Assembly (NCBI GenBank): GCA_945877045.1 | Contig: CAMCQW010000024.1 | Coordinates: forward strand, 1-14,043 | Direction of reading: 5' to 3' | Source of the DNA: Chryseobacterium gleum | GTDB taxonomy: Bacteria; Bacteroidota; Bacteroidia; Flavobacteriales_D; Crocinitomicaceae | DNA: 14,043 bases | Part shown: positions 1 through 6,537 of the stretch, in pieces | Position numbering within the stretch: the first letter of the stretch is position 1 | How the letters are laid out: each line of letters starts with the position of its first letter | The notes under the pieces: model-generated | The model's database searches: none | What the model saw: the letters and a program-made list of their open reading frames with translations, nothing else | Told to the model about the DNA's origin: nothing | Translations under genes and position numbers: made by a program

Positions 1-583
1 CCGTATAATAATTCACCCCACCGATCATTACTAAAGCCAATTCGTCTCCGATTTCGTTTATTTTGGCGATTATATCCTCCTCTCGGATCAAAAACTCTCC
101 TTTTCTAGGCGCAATTTCAATTAAATTCTCTACACCCAATCCGTGAAATTTTAACTGCGATTCTATAGCATATTGATCACTTGGAAAAGCCTTTTCCTCA
201 CAAATTATTTTCGTTCGTTTGCCTTCAGGTCGAAAAAAGGAAACCATTAACAGGTGGAGATTGGTGGTTAATGAATGTGTAACCACCACTTCAAGGGGCT
301 TTGCACCAACAATTTCGGCCATCATATCCGTAAGGTTTTCATGGTAAGAATACCAAGGTCTCCGAGAAATAAAATGCCCCTCAACGCCATATTTTTGCCA
401 GTCTTCGAGCTCTTCTAAGATATAATTTTTTGCGTTTTTAGGCTGAAGACCGAGGGAATTACCTGTAAAATATATAAGATTCTTTTCGGGAAAGTCGGGG
501 AATAAAAACTCTTCACGAAAGGAGCGTAGCGGATCCCGCAGATCAAGTGATTTAGCAAATTCTAGCGTTGATTCAAAAAACAT
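1..583 (-). CDS. kynU: kynureninase, 5' part (runs off the left edge)
   Basis: PLP-dependent kynureninase cleaves kynurenine (or 3-hydroxykynurenine) to anthranilate (or 3-hydroxyanthranilate) plus alanine in tryptophan breakdown and, in some bacteria, de novo NAD synthesis. Reading the minus strand from the ATG at 583-581 gives 194 open codons to the window edge. Family landmarks are YFTGNSLGLQPK (about residues 38-49), RRPWYSYHE (74-82), the cofactor-contact stretch VTHSLTTNLH (101-110) and KAFPSDQYA (131-139). The fold-type I PLP lysine and the C-terminal half lie outside the window. The ATG was chosen because the next 49 bases hold divergent promoter elements and the N-terminus has the expected length ahead of the GNSLG motif. 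It is transcribed divergently from hemL. Family identity is a confident reading of motifs; the organism's pathway use is not visible here. Confidence 0.93.
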   Translation of the reverse strand, partial: MFFESTLEFAKSLDLRDPLRSFREEFLFPDFPEKNLIYFTGNSLGLQPKNAKNYILEELEDWQKYGVEGHFISRRPWYSYHENLTDMMAEIVGAKPLEVVVTHSLTTNLHLLMVSFFRPEGKRTKIICEEKAFPSDQYAIESQLKFHGLGVENLIEIAPRKGEFLIREEDIIAKINEIGDELALVMIGGVNYYT

Positions 584-600
584 AAGCCGTTGAAATTTGT

Positions 601-608
601 TATTTTTG
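601..608 (+). promoter_or_regulatory. putative -7 element TATTTTTG for the hemL operon
   Basis: The octamer exactly fits TAnnTTTG, the -7 consensus of the Bacteroidota primary sigma factor. It ends 24 bases before the hemL ATG, so a start about 6 bases downstream would give a short leader of roughly 18 bases. I see no TTG at the usual 17-23 base spacing upstream, so only the -7 half is supported. Confidence 0.55.
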
Positions 609-615
609 TAAAAGA

Positions 616-623
616 CAAAGATA
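616..623 (-). promoter_or_regulatory. putative -7 element TATCTTTG for kynU
   Basis: Read on the minus strand, 623 to 616 is an exact TAnnTTTG match lying 32 bases upstream of the kynU ATG. It sits 7 bases beyond the opposing hemL -7 element, so the two promoters would overlap face to face. No clear -33 TTG is seen at normal spacing. Confidence 0.5.
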
Positions 624-632
624 AACAAGAAA

Positions 633-1937
633 ATGAGCGAATTAAACAGAAGTAAATCCGCACAACTTTTTACAGTTGCAAAAACGTATTTCCCCGGTGG
701 CGTAAATTCCCCTGTTCGCGCATTTAAATCGGTTGGGGGAACGCCTCTTTTTATTAAAAAAGGCGACGGGCCTTATTTATGGGATGAGGACGATAATAAA
801 TTTATAGATTTTTGCTGTAGTTGGGGGCCGTTAATTTTAGGTCATAATCACCCGGATATTTTTAAAGGAACGGTTGAGGCTCTTTCAAATGGGGCAAGTT
901 TTGGTGCTCCTACAAAAAAAGAAAACGACCTCGCAGAATTAATTTTAACAAATATTCCCTTTATAGATAAAATTAGATTTGTTTCTTCTGGAACAGAAGC
1001 TGTTATGTCAGCAATCCGCTTGGCTAGAGGCGCATCGGGAAAGAGTAAAATCGTAAAATTCGATGGTTGTTATCATGGTCATGTCGACTCCTTGATGGTA
1101 AAAGCAGGAAGCGGACTAATAACATTAGGAACCTCATCAAGTGCAGGCGTTCCGGAATCTTTAGCGAACGAAACAATTGTATTGCCGCTTAATAACCTGG
1201 ATTTATTAACCCAATGTTTACACTCACGTCAACAAGAGATTGCAGCGGTAATTATAGAGCCGATACCAGCAAATAATGGGCTACTCCTTCAAGACAAAAC
1301 CTTTTTATTATCCTTGCGCGAATTATGTACAGAACTTAACATACTTTTAATTTTTGATGAGGTTATTTCAGGGTTTAGAGTCGCTTTCGGTGGAGCGGCA
1401 GAATATTATGGTATCCTTCCGGATATTGTAACTTACGGAAAAATCATGGGGGGCGGACTACCAGTTGGCGCCTATGGAGCAAGCGATGCTATAATGTCGT
1501 TTGTTTCTCCAGAAGGACCCGTTTACCAAGCCGGGACACTATCAGGCAATCCGGTCGCTATGGCAGCAGGATTTGCGCAACTCAGTAATTGTTTAAAACC
1601 AAACTTCTATACTTTGTTAGCAGAAAAGACGACACGATTTGTAGAAATCATTAATAATTACGCAAACGAGAGGGCTTATCCCCTCGAAATTTTTTCAATA
1701 GGATCCGTGTTTTGGTTGTCTTTTGATGGGAAGAAACGAATTTCTGCCTCGGCTCAAATAAACCCAGACATGAGTAATTTTAACCTCCTTCACAAAGCAT
1801 TATTGGAGCAGGGGATTTATATTGGACCGAGTGGTTATGAGGTGGGATTTGTATCGGAAGCTCATACTGAGGATGTTTTGAAAGCAGCTTCAATAGGGTT
1901 TTGTGATTCTTTAGACCTTATTTTTTCAAAACAATGA
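633..1937 (+). CDS. hemL: glutamate-1-semialdehyde 2,1-aminomutase
   Basis: HemL converts glutamate-1-semialdehyde to 5-aminolevulinate, the last step of the C5 route to tetrapyrroles, in the cytoplasm with PLP/PMP. At 434 residues it has the normal family length. The N-terminus carries the characteristic FPGGVNSPVRAF (about residues 20-31), then SSGTEAVMSAIRLAR, the substrate-site stretch FDGCYHGHVD, and IFDEVISGFR (the PLP-ring aspartate). The catalytic lysine is K270 in TYGKIMGGGLPVGAYG, close to Lys265 of the E. coli enzyme. The ATG at 633 follows an A-rich leader with no Shine-Dalgarno, as usual in Bacteroidota. It is first in a five-gene operon; its TGA overlaps the ATG of the next gene by 4 bases. 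GGVNSPVRAF separates it from related class III aminotransferases, so confidence is high. Confidence 0.97.
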   Translation: MSELNRSKSAQLFTVAKTYFPGGVNSPVRAFKSVGGTPLFIKKGDGPYLWDEDDNKFIDFCCSWGPLILGHNHPDIFKGTVEALSNGASFGAPTKKENDLAELILTNIPFIDKIRFVSSGTEAVMSAIRLARGASGKSKIVKFDGCYHGHVDSLMVKAGSGLITLGTSSSAGVPESLANETIVLPLNNLDLLTQCLHSRQQEIAAVIIEPIPANNGLLLQDKTFLLSLRELCTELNILLIFDEVISGFRVAFGGAAEYYGILPDIVTYGKIMGGGLPVGAYGASDAIMSFVSPEGPVYQAGTLSGNPVAMAAGFAQLSNCLKPNFYTLLAEKTTRFVEIINNYANERAYPLEIFSIGSVFWLSFDGKKRISASAQINPDMSNFNLLHKALLEQGIYIGPSGYEVGFVSEAHTEDVLKAASIGFCDSLDLIFSKQ

Positions 1938-2965
1938 TTTTAGTAACGGGCGGAACGGGTTTAGTTGGTGGTCACTTATTGTGTGAACTCACACAAAAAA
2001 ATGAAAGTGTCCGTGCGAGTTTTCGATCCGAAAGCAAAAAGGGAGAGACGAAGCAACTTTTTAATTATTATTTCAAGGAGAATGCCGCTAATTATTTTGA
2101 AAAGATACAGTGGATAAAAGCCGACATTCTTTCTTTAACAGATTTAGAAAGTCTTTTCGAAGGAGTAAGCTATGTTTATCATTGTGCCGCTTTAGTTTCT
2201 TTTCATAAAATAGACTTTCATACTTGCCTAAAAGTGAATAGACAAGGAACGGCAAACATTGTCAATATGTGCCTCGAGTATAAAGTAAAAAAGCTATGTT
2301 ATGTTAGTTCGACAGCTGCTATTGGAAGCGCGTTGAATGGTTTAACGAACGAATCGATAAAGTGGAAGCCCGGAAGAGAGATTTCTGGGTATTCTGTTTC
2401 TAAATTTAGCGCTGAAAAAGAAGTTTGGAGAGGAATAGAAGAGGGTTTGTCAGCCGTGATGATTAATCCATGTGTCATTTTTGGCCCTGGAAATTGGAAC
2501 GATGGATCCTTGGCGATTTTTAAAACAGCCTCAAAAGGAATCTCATTTTATCCCACCGGTTCAAACGCCATTGTTGATGTACGCGATGTCGTTTCAAGTC
2601 TACAATTCTTTATGAATTCTTCGATCGTGAGCCAACGGTTTCTATGTACAGGGCAAAATATTAGTTTTAAAGAACTGCAAACAGAATTAGCGATTTGCTT
2701 TAATAAAAAGGGACCAAATATTAAATCGCCTCGCGCAATAGCGCTCTTGTTTGCGGCTTTTTCCGAGGTCATTAATTTAATATTGCGAAAAAGAAGGGGT
2801 TTAACGATTGAGTCCGTTTATTCAGCGTATAAAACTATTGTGTATGATAATAGTCGAATTATAGCTGCAAGTGGAATACAATTTAAGCCGCTTCGTGATA
2901 CATTAGAGAATGCAATTGATGGTAGAATTGAAAAAACGATTCATGAAAATAAAAGCAACAAATAA
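1934..2965 (+). CDS. extended SDR-family NAD(P)-dependent oxidoreductase/epimerase, substrate unknown
   Basis: A 343-residue extended short-chain dehydrogenase/reductase of the dihydroflavonol-4-reductase/3-beta-HSD/epimerase group. It opens with the Rossmann glycine motif VTGGTGLVGGH (residues 4-14). It has the catalytic YVSST serine region (123-127) and the YxxxK pair Y153/K157 in GYSVSK, so it should be an active nucleotide-dependent enzyme. MINPCVIFGPG (near 176-186) is a typical extended-SDR segment after the active site. No membrane segment or signal peptide is evident. It starts inside the hemL stop (ATGA, 4-base overlap) and runs 23 bases into the next gene, so it is translated with both. 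The location suggests it acts on a carotenoid or isoprenoid intermediate, but that is inference only; sequence alone does not separate a sterol-type dehydrogenase, an aldehyde reductase or a sugar epimerase. Confidence 0.85.
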   Translation: MILVTGGTGLVGGHLLCELTQKNESVRASFRSESKKGETKQLFNYYFKENAANYFEKIQWIKADILSLTDLESLFEGVSYVYHCAALVSFHKIDFHTCLKVNRQGTANIVNMCLEYKVKKLCYVSSTAAIGSALNGLTNESIKWKPGREISGYSVSKFSAEKEVWRGIEEGLSAVMINPCVIFGPGNWNDGSLAIFKTASKGISFYPTGSNAIVDVRDVVSSLQFFMNSSIVSQRFLCTGQNISFKELQTELAICFNKKGPNIKSPRAIALLFAAFSEVINLILRKRRGLTIESVYSAYKTIVYDNSRIIAASGIQFKPLRDTLENAIDGRIEKTIHENKSNK

Positions 2966-3581
2966 AGAAACCGCAGTAATTGTTTTTTTATTCATAATCT
3001 ATTTTGTGGGTATAGTGGGGAGTTTTTTGCCACTCTGGAGAAATACCGTTTTGCCCCTTTCTCCCATCACTTTATTACTTTCTTTTCTTGCGCTTATCTA
3101 TACGACACCAGCACCCAAAAAACCGATTTTTTTATTTATTTTATTTTCCGCAATTATAGGTTTTGTCGTTGAATTAATTGGGATTCACACCGGATACTTA
3201 TTTGGAAACTATCATTATCAACAAAATTTAGGGGTTAAAATAGCTGAAGTTCCGATTGTTATATCAATTAATTGGGCCCTGATAACCCTGGGTGCCGCAC
3301 AGATAGCCGCTTTATTCAGCGGAAATAAGTACGCACGGATAGTTCTTGCGGCAAGTGTGATGTTACTTTTTGATCTAATTATGGAGCCGGTTGCGATTAA
3401 AAGTCAATTTTGGACTTGGAGCGGTGGGATTATACCGACCTACAATTATGTCAGCTGGTTTTTGGTTGGCCTATTTTTACAAGTTATTTATTTTCAAAAA
3501 ATAGTTCATCGGACGAACAACGTACTCGTATTTTTGTTTACTTTGATGATGATTTTTTTCATAGCATTAAATTTTTACTAA
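2943..3581 (+). CDS. cruF: CruF/DUF422-family carotenoid biosynthesis membrane protein
   Basis: A 212-residue, very hydrophobic protein with several membrane-spanning segments. It matches the carotenoid biosynthesis (DUF422, CruF) family, whose studied members add water across the 1',2' double bond of an acyclic carotenoid end. Supporting motifs are the E77...HTGYLFGNYHY stretch (77-92), the LG and PIVISINW segment (97-111), D144 and EP (148-149) in a polar membrane patch, W157/W159, and YNYVSW (167-172). I chose the ATG at 2943 over an in-frame ATG at 2910: it gives MKIKATNK ahead of the first membrane segment, has an A-rich leader, and limits the overlap with the SDR gene to 23 bases. The stop TAA shares one base with the crtZ ATG. 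Hydratase activity is inferred from family and neighbours; the exact substrate is unknown. Confidence 0.82.
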   Translation: MKIKATNKETAVIVFLFIIYFVGIVGSFLPLWRNTVLPLSPITLLLSFLALIYTTPAPKKPIFLFILFSAIIGFVVELIGIHTGYLFGNYHYQQNLGVKIAEVPIVISINWALITLGAAQIAALFSGNKYARIVLAASVMLLFDLIMEPVAIKSQFWTWSGGIIPTYNYVSWFLVGLFLQVIYFQKIVHRTNNVLVFLFTLMMIFFIALNFY

Positions 3582-4060
3582 TGGTTTGGTGGGGCCCTTT
3601 TCTTTTAATCTTAACTTTTTTTATAATGGAGTTCATGGCTTGGTGCACCCATAAGTTTTTGATGCATGGAAGAATGTGGTTTTTTCATAAAGATCATCAC
3701 CAAGTTGAGCCAGGTTTTATGGAGAAAAACGACATTTTTTTCCTTATTTATGCCATTCCTTCTTGGCTTTGCATCATGTTAGGCATGATGTTCAATTATT
3801 ATATTCCTGTATGGATAGGTTATGGAATAGCCACCTATGGTTTGGCATATTTTTTAATTCACGACGTTTATATTCACCAGCGTTTACGATGGTTAAGAAA
3901 CATTGATCATCCGTATTTTTATGCTATTCGAAAAGCGCACAAAATTCATCATAAAAACATAGGAAAAGAGGAAGGGCAGTGTTTTGGAATGCTATTGGTC
4001 CCCCCAAAATTTTATAAAGAGGCTAGAAAAGCTTTCCGCAGAAATCAGCAACCAAAATGA
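3581..4060 (+). CDS. crtZ: beta-carotene hydroxylase (CrtZ type)
   Basis: A di-iron membrane hydroxylase that adds 3-hydroxyl groups to beta-ionone rings, as in beta-carotene to zeaxanthin. At 159 residues it has the usual bacterial CrtZ size. All histidine clusters of the fatty-acid-hydroxylase/CrtZ family are present: HKFLMH (H24, H29), HKDHH (H36, H39, H40), HDVYIH (H94, H99) and HKIHH (H120, H123, H124). They are separated by hydrophobic segments, so it should be catalytically intact. The frame is open further upstream, but that part only shadows cruF. The ATG at 3581 overlaps the cruF stop as TAATG, which fits translational coupling. The TGA overlaps the next ATG by 4 bases. Specificity for mono- versus dicyclic carotenoids cannot be read from the sequence. 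Confidence 0.94.
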   Translation: MVWWGPFLLILTFFIMEFMAWCTHKFLMHGRMWFFHKDHHQVEPGFMEKNDIFFLIYAIPSWLCIMLGMMFNYYIPVWIGYGIATYGLAYFLIHDVYIHQRLRWLRNIDHPYFYAIRKAHKIHHKNIGKEEGQCFGMLLVPPKFYKEARKAFRRNQQPK

Positions 4061-4740
4061 GTTGGTATGCTTATGTAATTCTATTCTCATTTTTAGGTCC
4101 TTTCGCCTTAAGTTTCGATAAGAAGATTGCTTTTTACAAAGAATTTCGGTTTATATTTTTCGGTTTAATTATCACCGCTTTTGCATTTATACTGTGGGAT
4201 GAGTATTTTACAGTTAATAAAATTTGGGGATTTAACCCAAGCTATTTACTAAAAATTTATATCGGTCATTTACCACTGGAAGAAATTTTGTTTTTCCTCA
4301 TTGTGCCATATAATTGTGTTTTTATTCACCAAGTTTTAAAGGGGTATTTTCCACAAGTTAAAATGACAATACTTGGTAAATGGTTCTTTATTCTTTTTGG
4401 AGCAAGTGGTATTTTTTTCGCCGTGTATTATTTTAAAAATTGGTACACGATGTCTGCTTGTCTAATAACCTTTCTTTTCGCCGCTTGGACGCTATTAAAC
4501 AAACCGAGTTGGATGGGCAACTTTGCCTTTACTTATTTAGTTTGCCTAGTCCCCTTTGTTGTTGTTAATGGGATATTGACTGGCGCAATTACCCCGGAGC
4601 CGATAGTTTGGTACTCTGAAACGCATATAATAGGGTGGCGTTTTATAACGATTCCTTTCGAGGATTTGTATTATAACTTTAGCTTATTATTTCCAATTAT
4701 TGCTCTTTTTGAAAGAAGTAAAGCAAGGTCACCTCGATAA
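4057..4740 (+). CDS. crtYcd: lycopene cyclase, fused CrtYc-CrtYd type
   Basis: A 227-residue polytopic membrane protein of the heterodimer-type lycopene cyclase family, here with both halves fused in one chain as in archaea and many Bacteroidota. It forms beta-ionone rings on lycopene ends. The first repeat has WDEYFTVNKIWGFN (47-60) followed by LPLEEILFF (72-80). The second has ITPEPIVW then IPFEDLYYNF (199-208). The PLEE and PFED acidic motifs mark the two pseudo-repeats that carry essential glutamate/aspartate residues in this family. It starts in a 4-base overlap with crtZ and is the last gene of the operon. Its last 12 coding bases overlap the end of the opposing rfaE2 gene. It could form one ring (gamma-carotene) or two (beta-carotene); cruF in the operon makes a monocyclic product attractive, but this is inference. 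Confidence 0.92.
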   Translation: MSWYAYVILFSFLGPFALSFDKKIAFYKEFRFIFFGLIITAFAFILWDEYFTVNKIWGFNPSYLLKIYIGHLPLEEILFFLIVPYNCVFIHQVLKGYFPQVKMTILGKWFFILFGASGIFFAVYYFKNWYTMSACLITFLFAAWTLLNKPSWMGNFAFTYLVCLVPFVVVNGILTGAITPEPIVWYSETHIIGWRFITIPFEDLYYNFSLLFPIIALFERSKARSPR

Positions 4741-5238
4741 AATACCCGTTGTTGAGTGTCCTTTAACGAGGTCAATGGTTTCAATTTTCCCTCCATTTTT
4801 TAAGACGATATCGGATCCTACAATGTATTTTTTTGATTCTTTATTACTTTCTTTCGCATCGTAATCTGCCCCTTTAACAAGTACATCTGGTAAGATTGCT
4901 TCGATCGTAGATAAGGGTGTTGTGTCATGAAAAAGAAGGACCGCATCTACAAATCCCAATCCGGCAACAACACATTGTCTTGCCTCTTCATCGTGAATGG
5001 GTCGATTCGGCGCCTTGTTTAACGAGCGGACAGATTCATCTGTATTTAATGCAACGATTAAGCGCGTTCCTAATGATGCGGCTTTGGCTAAATAGGTGAC
5101 ATGTCCAAGATGTAACACATCAAAACAACCATTTGTAAAAACAATTTTATCGCCAGCCATTTTCCAGGTATTAATCTGGCCCAACACATTTTCCAATGTC
5201 ATCAATTTCGCCTTAGTAATTGCCCAATGATCGTGCAT
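4729..5238 (-). CDS. rfaE2: RfaE2 domain: heptose-1-phosphate adenylyltransferase
   Basis: A 169-residue stand-alone version of the C-terminal domain of HldE/RfaE. It transfers AMP from ATP to D-glycero-beta-D-manno-heptose 1-phosphate, giving the ADP-heptose used in lipopolysaccharide core synthesis. The nucleotidyltransferase signature is FTNGCFDVLHLGH (34-46), with the HxGH pair H43/H46. PDVLVKGADY (117-126) and the C-terminal GHSTTGI (160-166), in place of the usual YSTT, also fit. About eight extra residues (DAKESNKESKKY, 127-138) lie between KGADY and IVGSDIV. The kinase domain (RfaE1) is absent here, as is common in Bacteroidota. The ATG lies 2 bases after the panD stop; M13 is an alternative start. 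A different cytidylyl/adenylyltransferase substrate is possible but less likely given the motif match. Confidence 0.87.
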   Translation of the reverse strand: MHDHWAITKAKLMTLENVLGQINTWKMAGDKIVFTNGCFDVLHLGHVTYLAKAASLGTRLIVALNTDESVRSLNKAPNRPIHDEEARQCVVAGLGFVDAVLLFHDTTPLSTIEAILPDVLVKGADYDAKESNKESKKYIVGSDIVLKNGGKIETIDLVKGHSTTGILSR

Positions 5239-5240
5239 GC

Positions 5241-5594
5241 TTAGTGGTCTAATAAATTGGTCGTTTCATTCGGAAAAACCAGCGAAGGCTTAAAAGACTT
5301 TGCTTCCTCAAAATCCATAATGCCATAACCAAGTATAATAATAACATCGTTAATTGCCACTTTTCTAGCAGCGGGGCCATTTAAACAAATATTCCCGCTA
5401 TTGGGCACCCCTTTAATAACATAGGTTTCAAATCGTTCCCCGTTATTAATATTAACTATTTGAACACGTTCTCCCTCAATTATATTCGCAGCCACCATCA
5501 ATGTTTCATCGATTGTAATACTTCCGATATAGTCCAATTCTGCTTGTGTAACACGGACCCTATGAATTTTAGATTTTAAAAGTTGAATTTGCAT
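5241..5594 (-). CDS. panD: aspartate 1-decarboxylase (pro-enzyme)
   Basis: PanD makes beta-alanine from L-aspartate for pantothenate synthesis and matures by self-cleavage to a pyruvoyl enzyme. From the ATG at 5594-5592 the protein has 117 residues. The cleavage pair falls exactly at Gly24-Ser25 in DYIGSITID, the same numbering as in E. coli PanD. Other landmarks are KSKIHRV (7-13), NNGERFETYVIKG and the ICLNGPAARK segment. An in-frame GTG at 5612 would add six residues, but it shifts the cleavage site and overlaps a possible -7 promoter element, so I reject it. The gene lies 36 bases after panC and 2 bases before rfaE2. The first codons are part of a 15-base tandem repeat. The pathway pair with panC makes the call firm. 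Confidence 0.96.
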   Translation of the reverse strand: MQIQLLKSKIHRVRVTQAELDYIGSITIDETLMVAANIIEGERVQIVNINNGERFETYVIKGVPNSGNICLNGPAARKVAINDVIIILGYGIMDFEEAKSFKPSLVFPNETTNLLDH

Positions 5595-5606
5595 TAGTTG
5601 AATTTG
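5581..5606 (-). repeat. short direct repeat at the panD start (period 15)
   Basis: CAAATTCAACT occurs twice on the minus strand, at 5606-5596 and 5591-5581, exactly 15 bases apart. The unit encodes QIQL in frame, so a five-codon slip appears to have duplicated the beginning of panD and left one copy upstream of the ATG. Confidence 0.8.
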
Positions 5607-5611
5607 TCCCA

Positions 5612-5619
5612 CAAAATTA
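5612..5619 (-). promoter_or_regulatory. putative internal -7 element TAATTTTG before panD
   Basis: Read on the minus strand, 5619 to 5612 is an exact TAnnTTTG match inside the 36-base panC-panD gap, 17 bases before the panD ATG. It could give panD and rfaE2 their own transcript in addition to read-through from panC. No -33 TTG is seen at normal spacing, and part of the context is just AT-rich. Confidence 0.35.
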
Positions 5620-5630
5620 AGTCAAAACAA

Positions 5631-6485
5631 TTAATTGAGCACTAAATTATCAATCAATCGGATTTTTCCGCAGTAAGCAGCTATACAACACACGCTTTTT
5701 TGCTCCCAATTCCCAATCGGTGTAAGGTCTAAAGCATCGACGATTTCTAGGTACTCTAAGCGTAAAGATCCTTTATTAAACAAAAGTTTGGCTGCAGAAG
5801 CTAATTTCATAGGTGTTTGAGAAGAAATGTTTTCTTGGCAATAGCTGAGCGTTTTAAAAATTATAGCCGCCTCCATCCTTTCGCTTGGACTTAATAACAA
5901 ATTTCGGCTACTCATAGCCAGGCCGCGGGGATCTCTTTGAGTTGAACATTCTATTATTTCAACTTTTAACCCAAGCACCTCCACCAATTTTTTTATAATT
6001 AGAACTTGCTGATAATCCTTACTACCAAAAAAAGCTTTAGTAGGTTTAATTAGATCGAACAAGGCATAGACAACTTTTCCTACGCCAAGAAAATGACCCG
6101 GCCTGTGCGCCCCTTCTAACACTGTTGCAACATCTCCGAGCTCTACGTTATAGTGCACATCATTTAATGGAAAAACGTCGGAAAAAGCAGGGGTAAACAC
6201 AATAACTTCGGGAAATAGGCCAAGTAGTTTCAAATCATTTTCTAGTGTTGAGGGGTAATTCTTTAAATCATCAGGATTATTAAATTGTAGTGGGTTTACA
6301 TAAATACTTACTACAACAACATCACATTCCTTTACCGCACGTTTAACCAAGGATAAATGCCCCTCATGTAAAGCACCCATCGTCGGAACAAAACCAAGCG
6401 ACTTCCCCTCACCTTTTACAGCGTTTAACTTCGTTATTAAGGAAGATCTTGTTTGAAAATGTGTCATTAGAGGCATCGTCTTCAT
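5631..6485 (-). CDS. panC: pantothenate synthetase
   Basis: PanC joins D-pantoate and beta-alanine with ATP to form pantothenate. The 284-residue length fits the family. It has FVPTMGALHEGHLSLV (32-47, HxGH-type nucleotide site H40/H43), IYVNPLQFNNPDDL (61-74), FFGSKDYQQVLI and the KMSKS-equivalent MSSRN. It leads a minus-strand operon with panD, which makes its beta-alanine substrate, and rfaE2. The start is ambiguous. The ATG at 6485 has the A-rich leader (ACTTAAACTAA) typical of this phylum and is listed here. ATG codons also lie at residues 4 and 7, and starting at residue 7 (6467) puts PTMG at position 28, as in E. coli PanC. A -7 element at 6506-6499 would leave only about 7 leader bases before 6485 but about 25 before 6467. 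Confidence 0.96.
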   Translation of the reverse strand: MKTMPLMTHFQTRSSLITKLNAVKGEGKSLGFVPTMGALHEGHLSLVKRAVKECDVVVVSIYVNPLQFNNPDDLKNYPSTLENDLKLLGLFPEVIVFTPAFSDVFPLNDVHYNVELGDVATVLEGAHRPGHFLGVGKVVYALFDLIKPTKAFFGSKDYQQVLIIKKLVEVLGLKVEIIECSTQRDPRGLAMSSRNLLLSPSERMEAAIIFKTLSYCQENISSQTPMKLASAAKLLFNKGSLRLEYLEIVDALDLTPIGNWEQKSVCCIAAYCGKIRLIDNLVLN

Positions 6486-6498
6486 TTAGTTTAAGTGG

Positions 6499-6506
6499 CA
6501 AAGCTA
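6499..6506 (-). promoter_or_regulatory. putative -7 element TAGCTTTG for panC
   Basis: Read on the minus strand, 6506 to 6499 is an exact TAnnTTTG match 13 bases upstream of the panC ATG at 6485. The expected start point would give a very short leader, or a normal one if translation begins at 6467. No convincing -33 TTG is visible. Confidence 0.45.
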
Positions 6507-6537
6507 TTGGTTTTTATGAAAATCACATATTTTATTG

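Noticed and set aside
2910..2942. Upstream in-frame ATG for the cruF gene
   Set aside because: It would add 11 charged residues from within the SDR gene and enlarge the overlap to 56 bases; the ATG at 2943 fits the family N-terminus better.
3410..3580. Upstream extension of the crtZ reading frame
   Set aside because: The extra 57 residues lie wholly inside cruF in another frame, and CrtZ proteins of this type start near MVWWGP.
6496..6511. Sigma-54-like site TGGCAAAGCTATTGGT upstream of the glycogen-synthase-like gene
   Set aside because: The -24 side fits well, but the near-invariant GC at -12 is GG, and the site coincides with the panC -7 element on the other strand. No activator site is apparent. 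Worth a glance because rpoN is nearby, but not supported.
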